Source of the DNA: Prolixibacteraceae bacterium
Lineage (GTDB): Bacteria > Bacteroidota > Bacteroidia > Bacteroidales > Prolixibacteraceae
DNA length: 64,000 nucleotides
Assembly (NCBI GenBank): GCA_028282705.1
Contig: JANQHI010000041.1
Coordinates: forward strand, 62,001 to 126,000
Reading direction: 5' to 3'
The notes beneath the pieces are model-generated. The model did no database searches, was not told the DNA's origin, and saw nothing but the letters and a program-made list of their open reading frames with translations. This document shows positions 28,596-37,589 of this stretch, piece after piece (position 1 is the first letter of the stretch; each line of letters opens with the position of its first letter). The position numbers were made by a program, and so were the translations under genes.

Positions 28596-28772
28596 AGTAA
28601 AATTGAAAAACTGCTAATAACCTGTCTGCCGACAAAGCAGGCATCTTGATCCCATTGGACTTCAGCTAATTTTCTTTCCATAGCTATGGCTATGCAAAGA
28701 AAATGGAGCTTTGCAACTGATAATCAATATGTCACTCTCGAAATTCCCTTTTTACTTTAACCAACTTCAGTA
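28577..28772. repeat. Foldback element at the 3' end of ATPase 2
   Basis: TGAAGTTGGTTAAAGTAAAA at 28582-28601, which includes the ATPase stop codon, is repeated in inverse as TTTTTACTTTAACCAACTTC at 28749-28768. Nested inside is ATTTTCTTT ... AAAGAAAAT with an inner ATAGC/GCTAT stem (about 28671-28706). The whole ~195-bp unit can fold on itself. No ORF; the 28596-28930 gap contains only this and the next palindrome. Confidence 0.65.
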
Positions 28773-28813
28773 TTAATTGGTAACAAACATTTAAAAAATC
28801 GTTCATCTGTAAA

Positions 28814-28868
28814 AGGGTGTGGAGGTTTTTAACTTCCAATTTCAGGAAGTTGGAAACCTCCACACCCT
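28814..28868. repeat. P2-type palindrome with long arms
   Basis: GGGTGTGGAGGTTTTTAACT pairs with AGTTGGAAACCTCCACACCC across a short loop; the central part is the P2 core. Matching sequence is found in the remnant at 17017-17070. It lies between ATPase 2 and the methyltransferase gene. Confidence 0.8.
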
Positions 28869-28930
28869 AATTAGTATCTCCAGCAGAATTTACTTACTTT
28901 TATATTTACATAAGAATTCCAATTGAGATT

Positions 28931-29926
28931 ATGAACATTGTTTCTCTTTTTGCAGGTGCTGGTGGGCTTGACCTTGGCTTTATAAATGCAAGGTTTAATG
29001 TGGTATGGGCCAATGAGTTTGATAAGGAAATATGGGAGACCTATGAAAAAAACCATCCTGAAACCACACTGGATAAAAGGAGCATTACTGATATTAGCTC
29101 AGGTGAAATACCAGAATGTATTGGAATTATTGGAGGTCCACCATGCCAAAGCTGGAGTGAAGCTGGAGCATTAAGAGGGATTAAAGACACCAGGGGGCAA
29201 TTGTTTTTTGACTTTATCAGGATATTAAAAGATAAACAGCCCCTCTTTTTCCTGGCTGAAAATGTTTCTGGAATTTTATTTCAACGCCACAATGAGGCTT
29301 TTAACTACCTGATGGAACTGTTTGAAGAAGCAGGCTATAGGGTTACCAAACACCTTGTCAATGCCAAAGACTACGAAGTCCCTCAAGACAGGAAAAGGGT
29401 GATTATTGTTGGCTACAACAAAAAGGTTACTGGTAAACAGTTTGCCCCACCAGCTAAACATGGTAACATCCCTACTTTGAAGGATGCCATATTTGACCTT
29501 CAGGGGAAAGAAGTTAATGGAGTAGATAAAAACCATACCAATGGTGATGCTTGCCTGGTGCCCAACCATGAATACTTAACTGGAGGCTTCTCTTCCATTT
29601 ATATGTCGCGTAACAGGGTGCGCGCATGGAATGAACCATCCTTTACCATCCAGGCAGGCGGGAGGCATGCCCCATTGCACCCACAAGCCCCAAAAATGGA
29701 GCATGTTGAAAAGGACAAAAAGAGGTTTGCCCCAGGCCATGAAGGCCTTTACAGGAGGCTGACTGTCAGGGAATGTGCTCGTATACAAACTTTCCCTGAT
29801 TCATTTACATTTTACTATTCACGTTTAGCAAGTGGCTATAAAATGATTGGCAATGCAGTACCTGTGAAACTGGCTGAAGCCCTTGCCCAAAAGATCAGGG
29901 ATGACCTATCAGATTATTTAACTTAA
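28931..29926 (+). CDS. DNA (cytosine-5-)-methyltransferase
   Basis: A 331-residue C5-cytosine methyltransferase, the modification half of a type II system. Motif I LFAGAGGLDLGF, motif IV IGGPPCQSWS with the nucleophilic Cys, motif VI AENVSG, motif VIII QDRKRVIIVGY, motif IX/X RRLTVRECARIQTFPDSF and GNAVPVKLAEALA are all present and in order. The PCQSWS-EAG-LRG-I context resembles GGCC/AGCT-type methyltransferases, but the recognition sequence cannot be read off safely. The next gene, 10 bp downstream, encodes a PLD-fold nuclease that is probably the cognate restriction enzyme. Confidence 0.95.
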   Translation: MNIVSLFAGAGGLDLGFINARFNVVWANEFDKEIWETYEKNHPETTLDKRSITDISSGEIPECIGIIGGPPCQSWSEAGALRGIKDTRGQLFFDFIRILKDKQPLFFLAENVSGILFQRHNEAFNYLMELFEEAGYRVTKHLVNAKDYEVPQDRKRVIIVGYNKKVTGKQFAPPAKHGNIPTLKDAIFDLQGKEVNGVDKNHTNGDACLVPNHEYLTGGFSSIYMSRNRVRAWNEPSFTIQAGGRHAPLHPQAPKMEHVEKDKKRFAPGHEGLYRRLTVRECARIQTFPDSFTFYYSRLASGYKMIGNAVPVKLAEALAQKIRDDLSDYLT

Positions 29927-29936
29927 AATATCCCCC

Positions 29937-31262
29937 ATGAAAAGAACACACATATTGTTTGATGGCCCTGCTGAAAACCAGGATGAAAGGAAATATTTCT
30001 ATGAAGGGGCAAGCCCTAAATTTGTAAATGCCTTAAAAGGTTATTTCACCAAATATACAAGTAAGGTCAAAAGCATCAACCTGGTCCTATACCTTTTTAA
30101 CAACCTTACCCTCCATAACCTATTCCAGGAATTGGCTGAAAAAGGCATCAAAATCAATATTATTTCAATCCCCCTTGAGGGGTATGACCATTCATTGCCC
30201 CAGAAAATTATATATCCTGATGGAAGAGAAGCTTTTCCTGAAAAACAGACAAAATATGGGTTAGCTTCAGGGATATATAGTTCATTTGAAAACAAGGAAA
30301 GCAACTATAACTTATTCATATTCCCACATACCTATATCAGGAGCCACAGGATCAAATCTTTCTCCAGGGGCAAGATGCCTTACTCACTGCATGTGAAATC
30401 ACTTTTTATTGAATTCAAGACAGGGAAACATGTAGCTGGTATATTATCCTCAAACCTGGCTATTCGCGATTTGGTAAAACATGACACCATGGTTTTGCAG
30501 CCTGTTGCAGATGAAGAAGCCAATGCATGCCAGCTTTTTTTCAACCACCTGATTGAAAACAGCACACATGTTATTGACTATAAAGAACTGGGGCAATCAA
30601 TCAATGCACAAACAATTTTAAAGGACCACCCCATTACCCAAAGCACCCAATTTATAGCTCCTTTCTATAAAAAGAGCCCTGAAAAAGCTGAGGGAAAAAT
30701 TATGGAGCTTCTTGCCACAGCTAAAAAACGTATTTGGATAATGGCTCAACACCTGTCAGCCTATAATTACCAGGTGCCTTTAAATTTCAAAGTGAGATTC
30801 AAGGTAAATACAAAAGTTACTAAGCCTGGTATTTTACATAAAGCCCTTGAAAAAGGTGCTGAAGGGGTAAACCTACAATGTATTTCCCAAACATATGCAG
30901 AAACCAATGCCCAACATAAAAAATTCAGGGAACCTGTCAATAAATACAATTTCCACAAATTTATTGATGCCTATAAAAAACTTCCTACAGCATCATATTT
31001 TATAAATGATGCTGTACACAGTAAGTATATTATTGTTGATGATGTGGTTATTGTTTCAACTTTCAACTACACCCCCACCCAGTTTATTTACCTGCCTTAT
31101 GTTGAAATCAAACACTTTGAACATTTAAAAGGTGTTAGTTATAAAGGAATATTTTCTGAAGTTGGGCAAATGGTAGTACTAACCAAAAAATCACATGTTA
31201 GTTGTTTTGTGAAAAATTTTGAATTTGTAAAGGAATGCAAGTATACAGAAAGAATGATTTAA
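29937..31262 (+). CDS. PLD-superfamily nuclease, probable restriction endonuclease
   Basis: A 441-residue protein with two phospholipase-D-like HxK motifs: LHVKSLFIEF (about residue 150) and VHSKYIIVDDVVIVSTFNYT (about residue 360, with the downstream Asp-Asp and Ser/Asn). It has no signal peptide, so a cytosolic role is expected. PLD-fold restriction enzymes such as BfiI and the NgoFVII family are established; together with the immediately upstream cytosine methyltransferase this suggests a type II restriction-modification pair. Specificity and requirement for metal ion are not predictable; PLD-type nucleases act without metal. Confidence 0.7.
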   Translation: MKRTHILFDGPAENQDERKYFYEGASPKFVNALKGYFTKYTSKVKSINLVLYLFNNLTLHNLFQELAEKGIKINIISIPLEGYDHSLPQKIIYPDGREAFPEKQTKYGLASGIYSSFENKESNYNLFIFPHTYIRSHRIKSFSRGKMPYSLHVKSLFIEFKTGKHVAGILSSNLAIRDLVKHDTMVLQPVADEEANACQLFFNHLIENSTHVIDYKELGQSINAQTILKDHPITQSTQFIAPFYKKSPEKAEGKIMELLATAKKRIWIMAQHLSAYNYQVPLNFKVRFKVNTKVTKPGILHKALEKGAEGVNLQCISQTYAETNAQHKKFREPVNKYNFHKFIDAYKKLPTASYFINDAVHSKYIIVDDVVIVSTFNYTPTQFIYLPYVEIKHFEHLKGVSYKGIFSEVGQMVVLTKKSHVSCFVKNFEFVKECKYTERMI

Positions 31263-31301
31263 CTTATACAATTTGATTACAAAATGACGCATATAAGCTT
31301 A

Positions 31302-32831
31302 TTATTTTCTTTTATTCAGGAATACCTCTAAAACAACCTCCTCATTGGGCATGACGGATGATAGGTTTACCTGTGTTTTTAATGTGGCAAAACTATCAGC
31401 ACTGGTTACCAGCATCATTTGGCCAATCTTATTGATGGTACATGAGAATTTACCCTCATCTCTGCTGGTAGATTCTCCAATTATTTTTCCATCTGGATTT
31501 TTTAGCTCAACCAACACATCTTTTATCACTTCTTTGGTTTCATTGTCTTTTACCACTCCCCTAATATGCACAGGGACAAAGCTGAATTCCAATGAGAATA
31601 TGTCATAAAAGCCATCATCATTTACCCTATTTGTTGAAAAGTATCCTTTTGTAAGGGATTTATTTAAAATAAACCCCACATCATCTTTTGTGCTGTTAAT
31701 GGGGTAACCCATATTCCTGATCCCAGAATATACCCCCTGCTCAGAAGTTGCAACAAAGATATCAAGGGCTCCAAGCCCACTGTGCCCATCAGAAGAGAAA
31801 TAGAGTGAGCCATCTTTTGCAATAAAAGGGAATAATTCATTTTTCCTGGTATTTACAGCAGGTCCCACATTAAAAGGCTGGCTCCATTTCCCTACAGTTT
31901 TATAACAAAAATAGATGTCATAGCCTCCATAGCCCCCTGGCATGTCACTGACAAAATATATCCTCTGCCCATCAGGGCTTATGGAAGGGTGGGCAATAGA
32001 ATAGTTGGGGCTGTTCATAAAAAACTCTCCACTTGGACTCCATTCACCATCCCTGTTTTCAGCTTTTACAACCTGCAAGTGGAATACATCCTCCCCGTTT
32101 TTAACTTCAGCCTTATGTGGCGCAAAACGTGTGATATACAATACATCATTAACAGGGTCATACCCAACAGGCCCATCATTGAACTCAGTTTTCATGCGTT
32201 CAGCAAAGGGTACAGGGTTTACCAATAACCCATCATTTTCCTCTTCAGCAAAAAAGAGGTCCAGGAAAGGTAGGTTGTTGGATGCCAACTTTGTATCAGC
32301 CTTTTTGTGCCCAATTGATGAAGAAGATAAAATAACCCCATTTTTATAATAACAAGTCCCTAACTCTGAACCACGGGTGTTAATGGCTATGCTTTCAATA
32401 TGGAATGCTGAAGAATCTTTTACAAGGTTTTTTATATATTCTATTTGCTTTTTTGCAGGTTCAATTTTTTTATCCCCGGGTTTTTTCTCTTCATATTTTT
32501 TTAACCATTCCAATGACTCCTCATATTTTCCATTACTTAACAATAGTTTGGAGTAGAGGTAATAATCAGTTGTGGTAACCCTTCCAATATCAAACAGTTT
32601 TTGTAACCATTCTTCAGCAACACCTGTGTTACCAATGCCCTGGTTACATAGTACTAGGCGTTTCATTATGTGGTAACTCCCAGGTTTTAATGGCAATGCC
32701 TGAGTATACAGCTCAATAGCCTTTTCATAATCACGTGCTTTGAACTTTTTGTCAGCACTTTTAACCAGCTTATCCTGCCCAAAAGTTGAGATCGTTAATA
32801 GTAGAATGAGAGTTGTTAAATAATATTTCAT
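31302..32831 (-). CDS. TPR/PD40-repeat protein, PorE-like without OmpA domain
   Basis: A 509-residue exported protein (signal peptide MKYYLTTLILLLTISTFGQ). Residues ~20-140 are TPR-like helices (KARDYEKAIELYTQALPLKP). Then come TolB-like PD40 beta-propeller repeats (HPSISPDGQRIYFVSD, LFPFIAKDGSLYFSSD) and a CarboxypepD_reg/CNA-B-like beta domain (VHIRGVVKDNETKEVIKDVL) to the end. This is the architecture of the T9SS component PorE and its relatives minus the C-terminal OmpA peptidoglycan-binding domain, which is absent because the frame ends cleanly after the beta domain. Envelope location is likely; the role is unknown. Confidence 0.75.
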   Translation of the reverse strand: MKYYLTTLILLLTISTFGQDKLVKSADKKFKARDYEKAIELYTQALPLKPGSYHIMKRLVLCNQGIGNTGVAEEWLQKLFDIGRVTTTDYYLYSKLLLSNGKYEESLEWLKKYEEKKPGDKKIEPAKKQIEYIKNLVKDSSAFHIESIAINTRGSELGTCYYKNGVILSSSSIGHKKADTKLASNNLPFLDLFFAEEENDGLLVNPVPFAERMKTEFNDGPVGYDPVNDVLYITRFAPHKAEVKNGEDVFHLQVVKAENRDGEWSPSGEFFMNSPNYSIAHPSISPDGQRIYFVSDMPGGYGGYDIYFCYKTVGKWSQPFNVGPAVNTRKNELFPFIAKDGSLYFSSDGHSGLGALDIFVATSEQGVYSGIRNMGYPINSTKDDVGFILNKSLTKGYFSTNRVNDDGFYDIFSLEFSFVPVHIRGVVKDNETKEVIKDVLVELKNPDGKIIGESTSRDEGKFSCTINKIGQMMLVTSADSFATLKTQVNLSSVMPNEEVVLEVFLNKRK

Positions 32832-32949
32832 GTATACCTCCAGGAAAATTAATTCCTAAACTTTTATTATTCAATGTGGTAATAATAACTAAGTAAAGAG
32901 CAAATTTAGTATTTTGCGCCACATTTACAATATTGAATATTAAATAAAA

Positions 32950-33660
32950 ATGGCATTAATCCTTTTATTAGAATCGTCAACAGAAGTGTGTTCAGTGGCA
33001 TTGGCAAACAATGGTAAACTGGTTTCTTTAAAGGAAAACCAGGAAGGGCTGAACCATTCTGAATTGCTGGGAGTGTTTGTTAGGGATATCCTTGAAGAAA
33101 ATGCTATTTCTGCTGAAAAGCTGGATGCCATAGCAGTAAGCAAGGGGCCCGGGTCATATACAGGGTTAAGGATTGGGGTATCATTGGCTAAAGGTATTTG
33201 CTATGCTGCCCAAAAACCTTTAATGGCTATCAGTACCTTGGATGCCATGGCTGATTATGTTTCAAAGAACCCTTCTGAGTTTGAAATTGAATTGGACACA
33301 AACTCTTTATTATCACCCATGATTGATGCCCGAAGGATGGAAGTTTACACTTGCCTTTATGGCCATGATGGGCAACCTTTAGAACCCATATCAGCAAAAA
33401 TTATTGAGGAAGGATATTTTAGTGATATTAACAAAGAAAAGCAGATACTATTTTTCGGGAATGGGGCGTTTAAATGCAAGGAAATTATAAAACATCCTAA
33501 TGCTGTTTTTAAAGGACCTGACAAAGTTTCGGCACGATTTATGATTTCTTTAGCAGAAGAATACGTTAACAAAAATGCGTTTGTAGATGTTGCTTATTTT
33601 GAACCATATTATTTGAAAGATTTTGTGGCAACTGTCCCAAAAAATAAAGTGATAAAATGA
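32950..33660 (+). CDS. tsaB: tRNA threonylcarbamoyladenosine synthesis protein TsaB
   Basis: Partner of TsaD and TsaE in forming t6A on tRNAs reading ANN codons. Features: N-terminal LLLESSTEVCSVAL (ASKHA phosphate-1-like loop), KGPGSYTGLRIG, the family hallmark, then MIDARRMEVYTCLY. At 236 residues the length is normal. Followed by a DUF3108 gene whose ATG overlaps its stop by 4 bp. Confidence 0.95.
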   Translation: MALILLLESSTEVCSVALANNGKLVSLKENQEGLNHSELLGVFVRDILEENAISAEKLDAIAVSKGPGSYTGLRIGVSLAKGICYAAQKPLMAISTLDAMADYVSKNPSEFEIELDTNSLLSPMIDARRMEVYTCLYGHDGQPLEPISAKIIEEGYFSDINKEKQILFFGNGAFKCKEIIKHPNAVFKGPDKVSARFMISLAEEYVNKNAFVDVAYFEPYYLKDFVATVPKNKVIK

Positions 33661-34388
33661 TTAAACAGGTTTGTATATTGTCAATCACCCTTTTATTCTT
33701 AAGCTCTAATTTAAAGGCTGAAGAAAAGATCAGGTTTAACCTGAAATTTGGTTTTATTAAAGGAGGCGAAGCAACCATGGTTATTTCAGATACCATTTTT
33801 GAAAGCAAGCCAGCTGTCCATTATTACCTTGCTGGAAGGACTACTGGGCTGACTGACAAACTATTTGAGGTAAATGATGTTTATGAGAGTATTGTTGACC
33901 CTGAAACCATGCTACCCTATAAATCAATCAGGAATATAAAAGAAGGGAAATACAGGTATTACAATGAAGTCCTTTATTACCATGAGGCTGATTCAATATA
34001 CAGCCAACGTTCAGGGGGTAGGAAAGTGGAACCCAACCTGGTAGATATTTTAACTGCATTTTTCTATTTCAGGAGCAGTAATTTCTATGAAAATATAAAA
34101 ATAGGGGATGTAGCTACTATGCCCAGCCTCCATGCTGATAAAATTTCAGATATAACCATTGTTTATTCTGGTGAAGAAACCATCAGGACAAAAAAAGGGA
34201 AGATGGAATGCTATATCCTTTCTCCTGTTGTAGACAAAGGGAAAGTGCTTATGAAATCAGATGGGCTTAAATTTTATGTTTCAAAAGAATACAACATCCC
34301 TGTTTTAATGGAATTTGATATGAAAGTGGGTGCCCTTAAAGCTGTTTTAAAATCATACAGGGTAGATGGCAAGAAAAAGCTGGATTAG
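33657..34388 (+). CDS. DUF3108 domain secreted protein
   Basis: A 243-residue exported protein (signal peptide MIKQVCILSITLLFLSSNLK). DUF3108 features include FNLKFGFIKGGEATM, a middle NVKEGKYRYYNEVLYY-like strand and VDILTAFFYFRS, later VKTKKGKMECYILSPV-like strand (here IRTKKGKMECYIL) and LKAVLKSYR at the end. Function unknown; envelope localisation expected. Translationally coupled to tsaB (ATGA overlap). Confidence 0.8.
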   Translation: MIKQVCILSITLLFLSSNLKAEEKIRFNLKFGFIKGGEATMVISDTIFESKPAVHYYLAGRTTGLTDKLFEVNDVYESIVDPETMLPYKSIRNIKEGKYRYYNEVLYYHEADSIYSQRSGGRKVEPNLVDILTAFFYFRSSNFYENIKIGDVATMPSLHADKISDITIVYSGEETIRTKKGKMECYILSPVVDKGKVLMKSDGLKFYVSKEYNIPVLMEFDMKVGALKAVLKSYRVDGKKKLD

Positions 34389-34488
34389 GCTCAGTTAAGG
34401 TAACCCTGGACATAACTTTGTAACTTACTTAATATTATTATTTTTAATCCTATTTGATTACATTTGTGGTCAAAATAAAGATATTACT

Positions 34489-35058
34489 ATGGCTTCAACA
34501 GCAGATTTCAAGAATGGCCTGTGCATTGAATACAATGGCCAACTATTTACAATAGTACAGTTCCAGCATGTTAAACCAGGCAAAGGGCCTGCGTTTGTAA
34601 GGACAAAACTCAAAAATGTAAAAACAGGTAGGGTAATTGAAAATACTTTTACTGCTGGAGTAAAAGTAAACACAGTCAGGATTGAAAGGAGGCCGTACCA
34701 ATACTTGTATAAAGATGATATGGGATACAATTTCATGCACACTGAAACCTTTGAACAAGTCCCCATTGCAGCAGATTTAATTGAAAATGCAGGACTTATG
34801 AAAGAAGGGCAGATTATTGAAATTAACTTTCATGCTGAGACTGAAACCCCTCTGACTGCTGAGCTGCCTCCATTTGTAGAATTGGAAGTAACCCAAACTA
34901 TTCCTGGGGAAAAAGGCAACACCGCCAGCTCAACTGCGTTGAAACCTGCTACCCTTGAAACAGGCACTGAAATTATGGTACCTCTTTTTGTTAATGAGGG
35001 TGACATTATCAAAGTTGACACACGTGATTGTTCTTATTCTGAACGTGTAAGGAAATAA
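34489..35058 (+). CDS. efp: Elongation factor P
   Basis: Relieves ribosome stalling at polyproline. A 189-residue EF-P with N-terminal KOW-like domain and two OB domains. The tip residue is Lys32 in [10 protein letters not shown]; later [11 protein letters not shown], the [19 protein letters not shown] block and the C-terminal [17 protein letters not shown] are conserved. The PGKG loop has lysine; which modification it carries, if any, cannot be told. Confidence 0.96.
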   Translation: MASTADFKNGLCIEYNGQLFTIVQFQHVKPGKGPAFVRTKLKNVKTGRVIENTFTAGVKVNTVRIERRPYQYLYKDDMGYNFMHTETFEQVPIAADLIENAGLMKEGQIIEINFHAETETPLTAELPPFVELEVTQTIPGEKGNTASSTALKPATLETGTEIMVPLFVNEGDIIKVDTRDCSYSERVRK

Positions 35059-35099
35059 AAAACATTACAGAAAATAATATTCAAGTTTAAGAAATAAAC

Positions 35100-35131
35100 A
35101 CCCAGGTTACTGACCTGGGTTTTCTTTTTCT
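35100..35131 (+). terminator. Bidirectional terminator between efp and the O-antigen ligase gene
   Basis: ACCCAGGT and ACCTGGGT form an 8-bp stem with a short loop, then TTTTCTTTTTCTTT on the plus strand. The hairpin overlaps the last codons (ENPGQ) of the convergent ligase-like gene. Confidence 0.8.
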
Positions 35132-36567
35132 TTCAAGGCTTTTCTTGATTGGATATCAATAAATACAATCATAGCAGTGAACCCCCAAAAAGGAGCAGAT
35201 ATTTTATCAGTATCCAGGAAATTATTCAGGAACCCATGAACATAATAGGTTATCAACCCAAGAAGGGCACATAAAATAATGGTTTTTAAACGCTTATCTT
35301 CAAGCCTTGTGTAGGTTTTCACAGCAGTATAAATAACCATTCCCAATATCAACATAAAAGTGAGTAAGCCCAATACACCTGATTCTGATAATGGCCCCAG
35401 GTACTCACTGTGGGCATTGCCCCCATCCCCTGCATTGGTACTGATTATGGTCCTCTCTTCAGTTATCTGGTATGGCCCATATTTAAACATATAGGTACCC
35501 GGACCATAACCAAATATTGACTTTTCTTCAAACATCTTTATGGCACAGCTCCACCTGTTTATCCTCTCAAGGTTTGATGCATCAGTTGTGATATTTGACA
35601 TGGAAGAAATGTGGGTCATTATGTTGGTTGATGACTCATCAGAGTTCCTTTCCAGAAACATCAGGATTTGTGTTTGGAAAGCAAAAAAGAATGCAATTAC
35701 TGAAATAAATGTAATTAACAAGGGTTTAAATTTTATCCTGAGTTTAATTATTAGCCATACCCCTGCTGCTATAAAGGTGCTTAACCAGGCTGCCCTGCTA
35801 TATGACAAAACAAAGGCCATAAGCAGCATGGCCAGGGTTACTATTGAAAAGAATTTTAATTTATGATTTTTATAAATGTGTAATGAAAACCCTAGTAAGA
35901 ATGGGATGAACATAGCAAGTGCTGCCCCATATGAAGTATGGTCTTTATAAAATGGGTTAACTACATAATGGGCTGCTTCCCTGTTCCAAAGCCCATAGCC
36001 CAAATGGCGCGACCAGGCATAAGCTACTACAATGTAAAGAGGTAGCACATATAACCATACATATTTTTCAAAGTTTTGTTCTTTCTCAAAAATTTTCATT
36101 GCCAGGAAATAAAACCCCACAATAAACCATATCCTTGTAAGCAGCAATTTAAATGAAACCACTGGCATGGTGCTGGTAATGCTGGTCACCAATATCCAGA
36201 ACAAATTCAGGTAAATAACCTGTGAAACAGGATGTAACAGCAACTCTTTGTTAAACTTCCTTTCAGCCAATACCTTTAATAAGAAAACCACCAAAAGCCC
36301 AAACAAAAGGGGCTCTGTTGGCAGATACATATCAAAACCCAAGCTATACATTACCTCACTTAAGGGAATGGAAAGAGGTGTAAAAAAAACAATGAGGTAT
36401 AAAATTTTATCAAAAGAATAAATAGCCAGTAAAATCAACGCAAGGACAAATGGTAAAGCCCCAATTATTAATGATTCCTTTTTTACAACAAAGTATAAAT
36501 TCAATAAGATAAAGGCTATTGAAATGCTGTAAAAAAGGGCAAGTCTTATGGCAGCCTTTTTTAACAC
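35107..36567 (-). CDS. O-antigen ligase/polymerase family membrane protein
   Basis: A 486-residue protein with about eleven transmembrane helices. The Wzy_C/WaaL feature is the large periplasmic loop (about 300-400) containing FGYGPGTYMFKYGPYQITEE and GNAHSEYLGPLSESGVLGL, where the His is the conserved ligase residue. It would ligate or polymerise surface glycan units. The upstream gene (1 bp away) is a Wzz-like chain-length protein, so the two form a small surface-polysaccharide operon. Confidence 0.85.
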   Translation of the reverse strand: MLKKAAIRLALFYSISIAFILLNLYFVVKKESLIIGALPFVLALILLAIYSFDKILYLIVFFTPLSIPLSEVMYSLGFDMYLPTEPLLFGLLVVFLLKVLAERKFNKELLLHPVSQVIYLNLFWILVTSITSTMPVVSFKLLLTRIWFIVGFYFLAMKIFEKEQNFEKYVWLYVLPLYIVVAYAWSRHLGYGLWNREAAHYVVNPFYKDHTSYGAALAMFIPFLLGFSLHIYKNHKLKFFSIVTLAMLLMAFVLSYSRAAWLSTFIAAGVWLIIKLRIKFKPLLITFISVIAFFFAFQTQILMFLERNSDESSTNIMTHISSMSNITTDASNLERINRWSCAIKMFEEKSIFGYGPGTYMFKYGPYQITEERTIISTNAGDGGNAHSEYLGPLSESGVLGLLTFMLILGMVIYTAVKTYTRLEDKRLKTIILCALLGLITYYVHGFLNNFLDTDKISAPFWGFTAMIVFIDIQSRKALKEKENPGQ

Positions 36568-37518
36568 TTACTCTTCTTTTCTGAAATCAAGGACAAGGAA
36601 TACTAACAAAGCAATAAACACTGCTGAAAATACTGATGCCAGTAAAATAAGCCAACGCACAGGGTATGATTTTTTATCAGCAGGAATGGGGTACTCAACA
36701 ACATGGCAATAGGTAATTTCTTTTTCTGCCTCAGTAAGCATAATCTCGTGCTGCACTGTAAGAGAATCAATCACCCTAACTAAAAAATTCAACCTACTCT
36801 CAAGCCAAAAGCTTTCAGCCCCAGTTTTCTGAAGGTTATCATATAGTTTTTTAATGGTCCTGGTATCATTGCTGTTACCTCTTCCATTTGCCAATGCTTC
36901 CATGTATCCCCTGGTAACCTGTTCTGCCTGTGACTTATAATCAAGTATACCATACTGTTCCCTTCTTTCATTAATAAGGATTAGGATACTATCCAATTCA
37001 TTGTTTTTCTTGTCTAACCCTTTCTGGGAGATTTCTACCATTTCCCATGCTTTTATGGCATGTAATTCCTTAACTTTCAGGTTGTAAAATTCAATGATTG
37101 AATCACACATGTTGGAGGCTCTCACAGGGTCTTTATCCAGCACCTCGATCTCAACTGTTTCAAACTTTGTTTTGCTCGCACCCACATTGGTATTATACAA
37201 ATCCATCATGTAGGTCATATATTTGGGGTCTTCTTTATTTACCCCATACACAGTGTCAAGCCCGAAAACATCAAACATTTTGATCTTAATGTCCCTTGAA
37301 TTTACAATCTCAAGCATTTGCTCAGTTTCAGACTCATTGCTGAGAGTCCACAAATTAGTGGGATAAATTCGTGCAGTTGATTTAAACTTTGGTGTAATAA
37401 ATGTTGGTGAAGAAAAAAGTACTGCAAGCACTGCTGCTATAAACCCAATAATAATAAAGTGGAATTTCCTATTCCAAATTACAGAAACAATTCGTTGGTT
37501 ATCAAAGAAATTTTTCAT
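36568..37518 (-). CDS. Wzz-type chain length determinant protein
   Basis: A 316-residue protein with a transmembrane helix near the N-terminus (KFHFIIIGFIAAVLAVLFSS) and another near the C-terminus (RWLILLASVFSAVFIALLVF), enclosing a helical coiled-coil domain. This is the Wzz/polysaccharide co-polymerase layout, which controls glycan chain length. C-terminal half has no tyrosine-kinase domain. Located directly upstream of the O-antigen ligase-like gene. Confidence 0.82.
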   Translation of the reverse strand: MKNFFDNQRIVSVIWNRKFHFIIIGFIAAVLAVLFSSPTFITPKFKSTARIYPTNLWTLSNESETEQMLEIVNSRDIKIKMFDVFGLDTVYGVNKEDPKYMTYMMDLYNTNVGASKTKFETVEIEVLDKDPVRASNMCDSIIEFYNLKVKELHAIKAWEMVEISQKGLDKKNNELDSILILINERREQYGILDYKSQAEQVTRGYMEALANGRGNSNDTRTIKKLYDNLQKTGAESFWLESRLNFLVRVIDSLTVQHEIMLTEAEKEITYCHVVEYPIPADKKSYPVRWLILLASVFSAVFIALLVFLVLDFRKEE

Positions 37519-37589
37519 AAAAAAGTGATTTAGTCTTGGCTGCTAACAGGAACGAAATAAACCTGTATTTAGTATTAAGTAGACCGGTT

